NCBI GenBank assembly: GCA_963693085.1
Contig: OY856410.1
Coordinates: 1,392,034,863-1,392,098,862 of the forward strand
Source: Alisma plantago-aquatica
Taxonomy: Eukaryota > Streptophyta > Magnoliopsida > Alismatales > Alismataceae
Length of the DNA: 64,000 bases
Reading direction: 5' to 3'
Shown piece after piece: positions 19,007 through 31,298 of this stretch. The position numbers and the translations under genes were made by a program. Each line of letters begins with the position of its first letter. Position 1 is the first letter of the stretch. The notes beneath the pieces were generated by a model. It had not been told where the DNA came from. It worked only from the letters and a program-made list of their open reading frames with translations, and did no database searches.

Positions 19007-22000
19007 TGTTACACCCACATCCCATGATTTCCACTAATCATGAGATGAGATCATAAGTTTGAGGATTATACTTAATACAAAGCTCACTCCCAACTTTTTC
19101 TTTTGTTTCAAACTCTTTATTTTCTCACATTCAATCACATAAACAAACTTTACAAGAGAATTAAACTTTGATTACTCTAATAGGATCTCAACATTAGTGA
19201 TACACATCCATACATTCATTTTGTTTCTCACACTTCCATGTACATACAACATGATAATCATATGCATTCTCTCTTATTAAGGAAACAAAGATACAAAACA
19301 TCATTTACAACTCTCTCACCTCTATATAAGGACCTAGAGTGAGAGGGACCGACTGAACTAAACTAAACTCATACTTAACTCATGTGGTAGATCTACTCTG
19401 ATGCATTGACCTTCTTCAAGTCCACGTGATCATCCCTAAAAATTGTGAGTAGAGGGTGAGCCTACTCGCTCAGTGAATGAGTACTTCAAAGAAATAGTTT
19501 AAAGCACTTATATAATTACAGATATATTGTTGAGCAATTGATATCAATTATAATAACAGTTTGCTTTAAAGAGTCTAATCATTGACAACCATAAATATGG
19601 CACAATACTCTAGACATCAACAAGAGTGAATCAATAAATGAACATGCATGATTGATCATAAAGAGAACTAACAATTCAGAAACATACCAATAATAATTGA
19701 ATAACTATGCACACTTGTTTAGCCTATCATTCATCTTATTATGCCCTGAACCCACATGAGGTGTATCACAACATGTGAAAGAATCGCAGCAAGCTACGAT
19801 CTCAATGTACAAGGCTTAGAAGCATGCATGGGTTCCTAAGCCTATCTCTTGAGTAAGACCCCATCTACAGCGGGCCTCGGCACGTCTGCCTCTCGGCGGC
19901 TGTGGTCGGATATCTCAGACTCCACCTCTCAACCTAGGTACTCAGGCGGTGAGTCAAATCCCTCAGGCTTATTGTGCATCAATGAACCTACTGACCACTG
20001 ATCACTCAACATGTAACACAAGTACCACCGACATCCCCGGTTGGTGTTGGGTACCACACAACTATAAGGAGTCTTCCCTACTGGTCAAGACCCCCACACC
20101 TTACTAGTGTGCTCCGACTTACCTCGATCTGAACTACCTCCAGTCGGGAAGTCGTTTCCTCCTCACAACACAGGCATCATCCTACAAGGATTCTACAGTG
20201 TTCAGGGCATGTAATGTCTAATTCACTCTTTAAATTCACAATTCAATCATCACATAAACATATCTTTTTTCAAATTTGTAAATCATTCATTTCATAAACT
20301 ATCTGATAACATTTACCACAACTGAACTGTTAAGCATAACCACATCTCATAATGAGAAACATTAATATCACAATACTTGATTCATTGAACTCCCTATCCT
20401 TAGTGTTTCATTTACCTCATTCACTTATCACATGACTCACATAAGGATTTAATACATCATAACATCATTCAATAAGGATTTCTCTCAGCAGTTCACATAT
20501 AATTGAATATATATATATATGAAACCCTGTAATGAACTGAACTAGGGTTTCCACGTCATTTACTAAAGCATCATACATCAAGAATAACATTGTATCAAGA
20601 TGTCTATTTGTAAACCTCCAACTATCTATTCATTTAGGGTTTCACCCTCCTTACTGATATATCAAGAAAACATTGATATCATCAAATGAAATCTAAGATT
20701 TTAACTGACATATATATAATACGTATACAAATAAAATACATCTAAGAATAAATATCATGTAATATTGTATGAAATAGTTTCGGGCTCTCTCTCTCACTAG
20801 GGTTCGACTCCCGCTTCTCTCTACCCTCTCCAATGGCTGCCGTTGGGGGGACGGGGTGGCTCCCCGGCGCCCTCCTCCCCCTGGCCCCTCATCTACAATG
20901 GGCGGTGGCTGGAAGCCTGTGGCATTCTCTGGAGTGAGGGAAGCAAGCGCTCGAGGGGAATCGCAGGGGCTTTTCCTTGACCGTTCGGATTCGAAGGAGC
21001 GTGATGCGCTGCAAGGGCCTAAGATCGGGGATTGGGGTTTGGGTTTCGGTGGTTCCTGTCGACTCCTTTCTGCTCAAGAGTGGCAGAGGGAGAGGGTCGT
21101 TCCCTCTCAGATCAAGAGCTTGTGCGGCTGCTCCGTTTCCGCCTGGTGTCGCTCGGGTTGATCACCCTCGCCTCATAGGCATCTTCATCTTCTCTGTCGG
21201 CCAGGGCGGGTTCTGGCTTGCCCAGGGGAGGTCCCTCGACCACAACCTCGACGTGGAGCTTCTTGGAGCGTCGGCAAGGGCGTTCTCCAATCGGGCCTGG
21301 TGTCGTCTCCATCTCCACCAGGAGCTGCATCCTGGCGATGGGTCCCTCCTCTGGGACTCTATCCAAGATGCAGCAAAAGACCCAAGGGGAGTTGCAGTCG
21401 CTTGGCTGTTACTCTCAGATGTTGCATCCAAGGTGTTCGATGGAATGCCTGTGGATTGCTGCTCCATTCCGCAAGCTTACCGTGGTCCAGTTGATCTGGC
21501 TCTGGGTACGAGTTGTTGTTGAAGGCTGCTTGGTCTTTGTCTTCTCTCTTTCACTCTTTATGGGTGGTCTAATGCTGGTGGAGGAGGATCCAAAGTTGGG
21601 CATCCTGATTCATCACCTCCTCAACCGAGTCAGTGTAATGACTGTGCCCTGTTTAGCTTAGACGCATGGATGCATAGATGACTAGATTATGCTTGGTTCT
21701 TTGGAGTCTTAGGACTCATCAAGGGGTACCCTAGTAGATGGTTCATCCAGCTAGGAACCTGGTGCTAAAGAGGTCAGTGAAGATCATATGCTTTCAAGCT
21801 AGGTCCTGGTAGGTTTCCTAGAGGTTGCTTTGGTTAGAGTTGTTTTTACTTTTTGTGGGTGTGCTTAATGCATGTATTTACTGCTCTTAACTGGATTCCT
21901 CCTAGAAGGTTTGGTAGGGCTTAGCTTGAGGCATTAGTCTGGTCTCCTTCTTCTTTATGGTTTCTTTGGCGTGAGTTTTTTGTATATACCTCCTGCGTGG

Positions 22001-23435
22001 GGTATCTGGTCCTTGATTGAGCTTTTAAAGCTTTCTGGTTTGTTTGGGGTACTTTGTGCCCAAAGTTTTTGGTATATAGTAACACACTTTTTGACCGACC
22101 AAAAAAATCATTTGTAACTAAAGAGATTCAACTAGGCAAACTTCTTTATTCAATTATACAACAAATTCAGTAATAGCTGAAAACCCTAAATTTCAGTTTA
22201 CTTTTATAACCTATGCAAATACTTTAAGAATTATCATTTATATGAATTGTACCCATTTCTAATATGATTTCATCATCTGAAATTCAACACAATAGATAAA
22301 TTATCCATTTCACATCAACTTGCAAAAGCCAGATCAAGAAGACCATTTACAGTGTGTACATGCATACTAAGTAATTGAAAATTATTAATGATTTAACTCA
22401 TTTTTATGTATTCTACTATTTAAAGGAAGTACTCACTCACCCTAAGGTGTGAAAACACCTTAAAACATAGCTCATCTCTAAAAATATCGAATCCATATCA
22501 AAACTCTAACAAATAATTGGTTTCTTCTTCCTTTCAACCCTAAACGAGGTCTACTGTAGGTAGAAGATGAAGGTCAGAGGTTAACCCAAATCTCAAATTT
22601 GATGGATCAAGGGTTCCGAGCAAGGGGAAATGAGGAGGAGGAGGAATCGATGCTTAAAACTACTTACCAAGTCAAATCTATAGCAACCCCCTTTGGATTT
22701 CCGTTGTTCTTCACATTCTTCCCCAAAAATCACCCTAGAAATCACCTTTCAGGTAATCCTCTCATTGAAAACGATGTCTGATATGATAGAGGATCGAATC
22801 CCCATCCCAACATACTTCGTTTCGTTGAAAACGGATAAGTATAGCCCGAGATATGATCGTTTTACGATTGACTATCCTGGGCGGCATTCGTTGCGGTCGC
22901 GACACAGCGTCACAATTGCGACACACGATGCAGCATCGTGAGTCACGTCACTAGCATCATGGGTCGCGGAATATGATGCAGCATCGTGGGTCACAGCACA
23001 CGACACATCGTTGCAGTCACGGCACACGACACAACGTCGTGGTCGCGACACTCAGTACACGTTTACTAAAAAAGACATAACTCTCTCATTTTAACTCTGA
23101 TTTGGTTCATTCTTTTTTTTTGAATTCATAATTGAATTCTCTACAATATTATAATATTATTTTGATAACATTATTATAATAAAAAATATTTATTAATTAT
23201 TTTCTTCAATGTCATTAACTCTCTTTTTGCATACATGTATGGGTTAATATATTAACTCCAACTTGAATCTTTATAGTATGCTTAAGTCATGATTATGAGG
23301 TACCCAAATAAGTATTTAAGGTTAATAAAGTTAATATAAATTACAACATAAAATATTACTAATAAAAGTATGACAAACATTAAGATTGTCTTAAATCTCT
23401 AGGATTACCAGCTAAGCTAGGAACATGTTGTAACA
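19007..23435 (-). repeat. 3' LTR of the nested gypsy element, with LINE insertion
   Basis: It is collinear with 28234-31298 except for about 1.37 kb of extra sequence at 20737-22107. A GC-rich stretch with repeated CGACAC/CATCGTGGGTC motifs lies at 22880-23060, with a counterpart at 30745-30930. Confidence 0.9.
20737..22107 (+). mobile_element. Internally deleted LINE relic
   Basis: Present in one LTR and absent from its partner, this 1.37-kb insert has a GC-rich beginning (from CGGGCTCTCTCTCTCACTAG near 20780). It ends in TGACCGACC followed by a short A-tract at 22107. The 3' part has the T/G-rich composition of plant LINE 3' untranslated regions. A short frame begins at an ATG at 20833 and stops after about 35 codons; endonuclease and reverse transcriptase are missing. 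The 5' boundary (20737-20785) and target duplication are not clear. Confidence 0.65.
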
Positions 23436-23452
23436 ATTCTCCCCCTCTGATA
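23436..23452 (-). other. Polypurine tract of the nested gypsy element
   Basis: The minus strand reads ATCAGAGGGGGAGAATT next to the 3' LTR. This sets the direction of the element. Confidence 0.8.
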
Positions 23453-23565
23453 AAAATTTCATCTCGAAATTTCTAAAAGAGGAAAGGATACTTATTAAAC
23501 ATCTATAATTCTACTTCCCAAGTAATTTCTTCTACACATGATTCTTCCAAAGAACCTTTACTAGG
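23453..23565 (-). pseudogene. Gypsy chromodomain remnant
   Basis: Minus-strand translation shows KVLWKNH, then after a frame change CVEEITWEVE, and further on YPFLF and FRDEIFIRGGEL next to the polypurine tract. This is the usual C-terminal end of plant chromovirus-type gypsy polyproteins, where the chromodomain guides integration. Stops and a shift make it dead. Confidence 0.75.
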
Positions 23566-25664
23566 GGTATCTCTCTCCCTTTAAATTTTTGAATTCTATG
23601 GTCTAGAATTTTATTTTCAACATTGAGTCATTCATTCCTCTTCAAATCACAACGGATTTTTAAGCAAGCCTTCTCAATAATAACAAAAGAATTCTATATG
23701 CCACAATCAATCATAGGAAAGAGAAAGAGAAACATACATTTTTAATATTTGTATACTCTTGAGCTGTTACCTCAACATTAATAATCTGATCCAACTATCT
23801 CAATTCATACGACTCAATATGTACTATTATTTTGTATTACATCTGAGTCACAAAAGAGAGTTCATCTAGTTGTTTGGAATTTTACTATTGTGCTACTCAA
23901 ATATAAAAAGCACTCATGAGTTGCAAAACTAGAAGTAACAATAATCGTATAAAATTGAGTCAGACTACTGATATGAATGATTGAAACCATAAAACTCATT
24001 CCAATTTAGTATATTTCTTGACATGTACTATTGAAGTCATATGTAAAACAAATGTTCATTCCTTAATATACCGTCAACAAATTTCACTTCTAAAAATAAA
24101 TTTGCATATTACTGAAAGCCATTGTTTTCTCTTATTTCTCTCCTCATTCATTAATGCTTACTTCTCATTACTTATCAATCTCATTTTTATCATATAGAAT
24201 AAACATCCCTAAAATTGAAACATACAAGGTAAGAATAGATTGTACATCATTCTTGATATCACTATAAGAATTTATTTCATATCACACTTTACTCATGTTG
24301 TATTTCTCCTTTTTGTCAAAACACACTTGTCACATTTCAAATTTATTCCTTACCCTTTGCTCTGAATCATTTCCATGTTGTTTATCTACTTTTCATATTT
24401 GCTACCTTTAAACCATGGATTACTATCAATGCTAGTTTACTTCTCATAGTGATAATCTCATGATCTTGTTTTATAATGATGCTAGTATTCAAGGTCAAAT
24501 CACTGGTGACATCCCTTGAACTACTACAACTCAAAACATTCTAGGGTTTGGTCCTTATCAGTAGCATGACGTTATTATGATGTGACTTTACTCCCTTAAT
24601 TTGAAATTCAAACTTTGGATCTCACAAGTTTTTACTAAAGTTCCTTATCTTATCAATTGAATTTCCTTTCTCTTTCTTGGCCATTCAGATAGATTACATT
24701 CTCAATTTACCCTGCTAGGGTTTCATCATCATATTGTGTGTTATTATTACATTCACTATATGTCTCTATCATGGTGGTTATGCATCATATATGATTCATT
24801 TTCTTATCACTTCATTCCCACATTTCTCTCATTAAGAAAGATATGAAAGAGAAGATGATTCTAAGACTTAGAATTCTTATCTTCAAACATTCCCTTAATA
24901 CATTTCTCGTATGTAGGTTTAATTTGTTATCAACAAGGATACTTGACTAATTAGTACTTGCTTGAATCTCCTAACCTCTTTTTTTTAATATATATTACTC
25001 CATCATGTTTCAAACCCTTCCTTACTTTTCATAATCCTCTTACCATATACTACTCTTCCACCTATCATATTTAACTTCTAACTTTCTCTTATGATCATGT
25101 TGTTTATTCATGTGTATGATCATGTATGCCATGGTGCACATATTTCTTTTTATCCTTCTACTAATTTGAAGTTGAAATTCTAAATTTATAATCTCTCTAA
25201 TAGTTTCACCTCATGTTTAATACGTTACATATCCTTCATTTTAAATCAAACGGCTCATGCATGGGTCAAACTTAGTTTCTCTTTCAATCAAGTTTTTCCT
25301 TTCTGAATATAGTCAACCTTTGTATGACTTATTCATTTGTTAAGCTATACTTTTGTTCTTCGTTTAGAAACTAGTTTGTTGTTCTATTGAGACTTAGAAT
25401 CCAAAGGTAGTAAGGATGAATGTATTAAGCTTTATAATAAAGGTATACATTTCATGATCTCAATCATATCTTGTAACCCTCATTCCTTAATCAAGCTCAT
25501 CATTTCTAACATTTCTCTTTGTTTCAACTAAGTTTGTTATCCTAGTCTTATGATTTACATGTTAATCTAATTCTCTTTACTTTAACTCTTCTAAAGACTC
25601 TTCACTTCTATGTACTTATCGTATACTTAAATCTTTTCTTCTATTTTCCCTTTACTTTGGAGTA
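23566..25664. other. Interior of the nested gypsy element, no readable gene
   Basis: AT-rich sequence with stops in all frames. I recognise no integrase or reverse transcriptase motif, so either the pol region is fully decayed or it was lost. Confidence 0.5.
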
Positions 25665-25672
25665 CATAAAAG

Positions 25673-26321
25673 TAGGGCTGGCAAAACAAGACCCGACCCG
25701 AACCTGAAATTTTAAGCAAGTTTAGGGTCTAAGGTTTTTTTACCCGACCTAAAATTGACCTGAACCCGAAGAGCCCAAAATTAATTTAGGGTTGGGTCCA
25801 GGTTTGAACTTTAGACCGAAATTGACCCAATTGACCCGAAATTCAAAATTATATTTTCAAATAAAATTACATATACTATACTTTAAGACACCCGATGACC
25901 CATTAATTTTCTAATCCATCAATCATGAAGTTTATTTTGGAAATTCTACATGGTTTTGTATTGATTTGTATGATTTATTATACTAATTATATTATGAATT
26001 GTATTTAAAAGTCTCGAACAAACTACAATAGGCTTTATATGTGTTTCTCAACAAATTGTAAGTTTATCACAACGAAATTTGTTAATTACACTTGGGAATT
26101 ATCAATGACTTGACAAATCATAGCATTTTTTTAAACTATTGTCTTGGTGTTGGATTTACGGGTCAGACCCGATAGACCCAAAATTACCTGCGGGTCAGGT
26201 TAGGGTCAAGGGTTTTGACCTAAAAATCCATCTTTTGCAAGTTTAGGGTCTAGCCAAAAAGTGTTGACCTGAAATGACCCACAATAAAACCCGCTCAACC
26301 CGAACCCGATTGCCACCCCTA
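25673..26321. mobile_element. hAT-type MITE with 8-bp target duplication
   Basis: The terminal inverted repeats are TAGGGCTGGCAA on the left and, as complement, TAGGGGTGGCAA on the right. They are followed by GGGTC/CCCGAC-rich subterminal sequence typical of plant hAT MITEs. CATAAAAG flanks it perfectly at 25665-25672 and 26322-26329. Length 649 bp, no transposase. Confidence 0.92.
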
Positions 26322-26396
26322 CATAAAAGCATTGTACTCGATTATATGATCCATTCTTCATGATTGATTCTTACTATCTTGGCCCTTACATACTTT

Positions 26397-27364
26397 AACT
26401 ACTACAAAAAATGCTTTTCACAACGGGAAAAACACAACTGTTATGTTGGTTGTGTTGTAGTTAGCATATCTTTTACAACAAGTCTATTTGTGTGTTGTGA
26501 ATTATATATTTTATACAACACAAGTTATATAAAATGGGCCAAACTCGTTGTAGTATATGTGATACTAAAACATGTGCTAAATTGTTGTAATAGACTGTAA
26601 TATCACAACATACTCAAACCCGTTGAAAAAAACCATAATTACACAGCATGCTCTAACCTGTTGTAATAGTCATGTATGCTAACTTGTTGTAATAGATCAT
26701 CATTACACAACATACTCTAAACCGTTGTAAAAGATCATAATTACACAACATGCCCTAACCCGTTGTAATAGCCATGTATGTTAACCCGTTGTAATAGACC
26801 ATCATTACACAACATACTCTAACCCGTTGTAAAAGATCATAATTACACAACATGCTCTACCCGTTGTAATAGTCACATATGTTAACCCGTTGTAATAGAC
26901 CATCATTACACAACATACTATAACCCATTGTAGTATACTATAATTACACAACAGGCTTTCACCTATTATAATAGTTACTCGTTGTAATAGACCACAATCA
27001 CACAACAGGTTTGCACGTCATTTGTTGTATATGTACAACAAAGAATATATGTGTTGCATAAAATGAAACTGGTTCAGCGGTTTGAGATGTGCCTTACTTT
27101 CAAGTGGTCTCAAGTTCGAAACCTTGTGTCTAGATGTATTTTCCTTTTATCTCAACATGTTATATACAACACCCCTATCACAACATGTGTGTTCAATGAT
27201 CTACAACATGTATTAACTGTTGTATAAAATACATATATTACAACATGCGCAACACATGTTGTATAAAGAACCCCGCCATAACACCACGTGGTCTAATACA
27301 ACAGTTGAAACCCGTTGTAAAATGGAAAAATGAACTGTTGTAAAAACCATTTTTTGTAGTAGTG
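26397..27364. mobile_element. Non-autonomous CACTA MITE with TTT target duplication
   Basis: The right end is the complement of CACTACTACAAAAAATGG. The left end reads AACTACTACAAAAAATGC, so the first C is A. The 3-bp duplication TTT is at 26394-26396 and 27365-27367. The inside is packed with repeats of ACCCGTTGTAATAG and ACACAACATGCTC in tandem and inverted order, the expected subterminal repeats. No coding capacity. A tRNA-like segment lies at 27070-27123. Confidence 0.9.
27070..27123 (+). other. tRNA-like A and B boxes (SINE fragment?) inside the CACTA MITE
   Basis: TGGTTCAGCGG at 27070-27080 fits the polymerase III A box and AGTTCGAAACC at 27113-27123 fits the B box, 33 bases apart. The surrounding 27060-27170 lacks the ACAACGGG motifs of the host MITE. 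A full tRNA cloverleaf is not evident. Confidence 0.5.
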
Positions 27365-27367
27365 TTT

Positions 27368-28218
27368 TCTCATATCTTTTCCATATTTCATATTTAGAGT
27401 TCATATAATACTAATCATTAAACTTAATCTGAACCTTATGTCGTGTTCCTTTATTCCCAATTAAGGGTTTCTCATATGAGGCCATAAAGTTGTATCTTAG
27501 ATATCAGTTCCAACTGATTCTTAGCTATTCTAATCTTTATCATTTGTTTCAACATCTTAGTGTATGTACATTCTCACTATGATGTGAGTCTAATTTATCC
27601 AGAGTCTACTCTTATTATATTTTCAATAGGATTCATTAGATCCCAGTAACGCACCCTGCCAGCCGGACCAGGCCGAACATGTAGTCCTGAAGCCAAGAGC
27701 TACTCAAGATTAATGAACTCCTATTCATCTCAAACATGCGGAAAGAATACCCACTTAGGGAAAACTCATTTAAACATAACTTCTGGTCTACTTGATACAA
27801 AGAATATCTGAATCAACTTCATGATACATAACAATCTAAAAGAACCATACATATTCTACAAACTGATAATATGAATTCATACATACAACAACATTTCTAT
27901 TGATCTCCAATCAAAGAAGCAATATAAAGCAAGAGTTCTATCACATTCTATTGATCTCTTACTCCTTCATTACTTTCTGATCTCCTAACCCTAAGATTTC
28001 TAGGGTTTCTCTCTAGCCCATCCTTCCTCTGCATACCTGGCCGCATCCAGAGAAGAATAGACTAAGTAGCTTGATACTGGTCAATCTAAGTATTCAGATA
28101 CCGGGTACCAGGGTATCTAAATACTCAGACCTCCCAGAGCTATAGACACACCACCTACTATCTTCCACACTTATAACTCTGACTTTCTATCCTAATGGTC
28201 CCTGACAACATAGCCTAA
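27368..28218 (-). other. Leader side of the nested gypsy element, no gene recognised
   Basis: Sequence between the CACTA MITE and the primer binding site. By orientation it should hold the leader and the start of gag, but no frame or zinc knuckle is recognisable. Confidence 0.45.
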
Positions 28219-28230
28219 GCTCTGATACCA
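28219..28230 (-). other. Primer binding site of the nested gypsy element
   Basis: The minus strand reads TGGTATCAGAGC, three bases from the 5' LTR edge, complementary to initiator tRNA-Met. Confidence 0.9.
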
Positions 28231-28233
28231 AGA

Positions 28234-31200
28234 TGTTACACCCACATCCCACAATTACCACTAATCATGAGATTAGAGCATAAGTTTGAGGATTATACTC
28301 AATACAAAGCTCACTACCAACTTTTTCTTTTGTTTCAAACTCTTTGTTTTCTCACATCCAATCACATAAACAAACTTTACAAGAGAATTAAACTTTGATT
28401 ACTCTAATACGATCTCAACATTAGTGATACACATCCATACATTCATTTTGTTTCTCACACTTCCATGTACATACAACATGATAATCATACACATTCTCTC
28501 TTATTAAAGAAATAAAGATACAAAACATCATTTACAACTCTCTTACATCTATATATATACCTAGAGTGACAGGGACTGACTAAACTAAACTAATCTCATA
28601 CTTAACTCCTATGGTAGATATACTCTTATGCATTGATCTTCTTCAAGTCCACGTGATCATCCCTAAAAATTGTGAGTAGAGGGGTGAGCCTACTCGCTCA
28701 ATGAATGAGTACCTCAAAGAAACAGTTTAAAGCACTTATATAATTACATATATATTGTTGAGTAATTGATATCAATTATAACAATAGTAAGCTTTAAAGA
28801 GTCTAATCATTGACAATCATAAATATGACACAATACTCTAGACATATACAAGAGTGAATCAATAAATGAACATGCTTGATTGATCACAAAGATAACTAAC
28901 AATTCAAAAACATACCAAGAATAATTGAATAACTATGCACACTTGTTTAACCTCTCATTCATCTTATTATATCCTGAACCCACATGAGGTGTACCACAAC
29001 ATGTGAAAGAATCACAACAAGCTATAATCTCATTGTACAAGGCTTAGAAGCATTCTCAGGTTCCTAAGCCTATCTCTTGAGTAAGACCCCGTCTATAGAG
29101 GGCCTCGACACGTTTGCCTCTCAGAGGATAATGGGAGTGTCCAGATATCTCAAACTCCACCTCTCAACCTGGGTACTCAGGCAGTGAGTCAAAGCCCTTA
29201 GGCTTATTGTGCATCAGTGGACTTACTGATCACTGATCACTCAACATGTAACACAGGTACCACCGACATCCCCAATTGGTGTTGGGTACCACACAATTGT
29301 AAGGAGTTTGTCGTACTAGTCAAGACCCCCACACCCTACTGGTGCGCTCTGATTTACCTCGATCTGGACTACCTCCAGTTGGGAAGTTGTTTCCTCCTCA
29401 CAGTGCATGCCTCATCCTGCGAGGATTCTACAATGTTTAGGGCATCTACATGTCTAATTCACTCTTTAAATTCACAATTCAATCATCACATCAACATATC
29501 TTTGTTTAGATTTGTAAATCATTCATTTCATAAACCATATAATAACATTTACCACAACTAAACTGTTAAGCATAACCACATCTCATACTAAGAAACATTA
29601 ATATCACAATACTTGATTCATTGAACACCCTATCCTTAGGGTTTCATTTACCTCATTCACTTATCACATGACTCCCATAAGGATTTAATACATCATAACA
29701 TCATTCAATAAGGATTGCTCTCAACAGTTCACATATAATCAAATATATATATATATATGAAACCCTGTAATGAACTGAACCAGGGTTTCCACGCCATTTA
29801 CTAAAACATCATACATTAAGAATAACATTGAATCAAGATGTCTATTTGAAAACCTCCAAATATCCATTCATTTAGGGTTTCACCCTCCTTACTGATATAT
29901 CAAGAAAATATCGATATCATCGAATGAAATACAAGATCTTAACTGACATATATATAATACACATACAAATAAAACAATCATTTGTAACCAAGGAGATTCA
30001 ACTAGGCAAACTTCTTTATTTAATTATACAACAAATTCAGTCATAGCCGAAAATCCTAAGTTTCAGTTTACTTTTATAACATCTACAAATACTTTAATAA
30101 TTATCATTTAGATGGATTTTACCCATTTCTAATATGATTTCATCATCTGAAATTCAACACAACAGATAAATCATCCATTTCATATCAACTTGCAAAAGCC
30201 AGATCAAGAAGACCATTTACAGTATGTATACACATACTAAGCAATTGAAAATTATTAATGATTTAACTCATTTTCGTAGATTCTACTATTTAAAGGAAGT
30301 ACCCACTCACCCTAAGGTGTGAAAACACCTTAAAAACGTAGCCCATCTCTAAAAATCTATAATCCATATCAGAACTCTAGCAAATCACTGGTTTCTTCTT
30401 CCTTTCAACCCTAAATGAGGTCTGTTGTAGGTGAAGATGAAGGTCATAGGTTAACCCAAACCTCAAATTCGATGGATCAAGGGTTTCAATCTAGGGGAAA
30501 TGAGGAGGAGGAAGAATCGATGGTTAAAACTACTTACCAAGTCGAATCTATGGCAACCCCCTTTGGATTTCCACCGCTCTTCACATTATTATCCAAAAAT
30601 TACCCCAAAAATAACCTTCCAGTTCTCTCTCTCATTGATAAATGTGTTGGATATGATAGAGGATTGAATCATGGTTCCAACACACTTCGTTTCGTTGAAA
30701 ATAGATAAGTATAGCCCGATATATGATTGTTTTATGATTGGCTGTCCTGGGCGGCATTCGTCGCGGTCGCGACAGTGTCACGGTCACGTCACATGAAACA
30801 ACATCGTTGGTCACAGTACTAGAGTCATGGGTCACTACACATGATGCAGCATCACGGGTTGTGGCACATGATACAATGTTGTGGTCGCGGCACACGACAC
30901 AACATCACGGTCGCGACACTCAGTACACGTTTAGGCATAACTATCTCATTTTAACTCTGATTTGGTTCATTCTTTTTTTGTTGGATTCATAATTTAATTC
31001 TCTACAATCGTACAATATTATTTTGATAATATTATTAGAGGAAAAATTACTTATTAATGATTTCCTTCAATATCATTAACTCTCTTCTTGAGTACATGTA
31101 TGGGTTAATGCTATATTAAATCCAACTCGAATCTTTATAGTATGCTTAAGTCATGATTATGAGTTATCCAAACAATATTTAATGTTAATGAAGTTAATAT

Positions 31201-31298
31201 AAAGCACAACATAGAATATTACTAACAAAATCATGACAAGCATTAAGATTATCTTAAATCTCTAGGATTACCAACTAAGCTAGGAACGGGTTGTAACA
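28234..31298 (-). repeat. 5' LTR of the nested gypsy element
   Basis: A 3,065-bp LTR with TGTTACACCC and GTTGTAACA ends. It is the uninterrupted partner of 19007-23435. Near 29743 it has a short AT dinucleotide run, shared with the other LTR at about 20504. Confidence 0.9.

Larger units (their letters stand above)
19007..31298 (-). mobile_element. Decayed Ty3/gypsy element, 12.3 kb, nested in the copia 5' LTR
   Basis: It starts TGTTACACCC, ends GTTGTAACA and is flanked by ACATG at 19002-19006 and 31299-31303. LTRs of about 3.07 kb lie at 19007-23435 (enlarged by a LINE relic) and 28234-31298. The primer binding site and polypurine tract show minus-strand orientation. The interior (23436-28233) has no open frame of interest. 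Just inside the 3' LTR are vestiges of a chromodomain-type C-terminus, which place it in Ty3/gypsy. A hAT MITE and a CACTA MITE are nested in the interior. Confidence 0.9.

Noticed and set aside
20977..21522. 181-codon frame in the LINE relic
   Set aside because: No match in pattern to LINE ORF1 or ORF2; overlapping frames on both strands are equally open.
27070..27123. Functional tRNA gene
   Set aside because: A and B boxes are present, but I see no paired acceptor stem or anticodon arm.
29217..29561. 114-codon frame in the gypsy LTR
   Set aside because: The corresponding part of the other LTR is not open, so it is not conserved.
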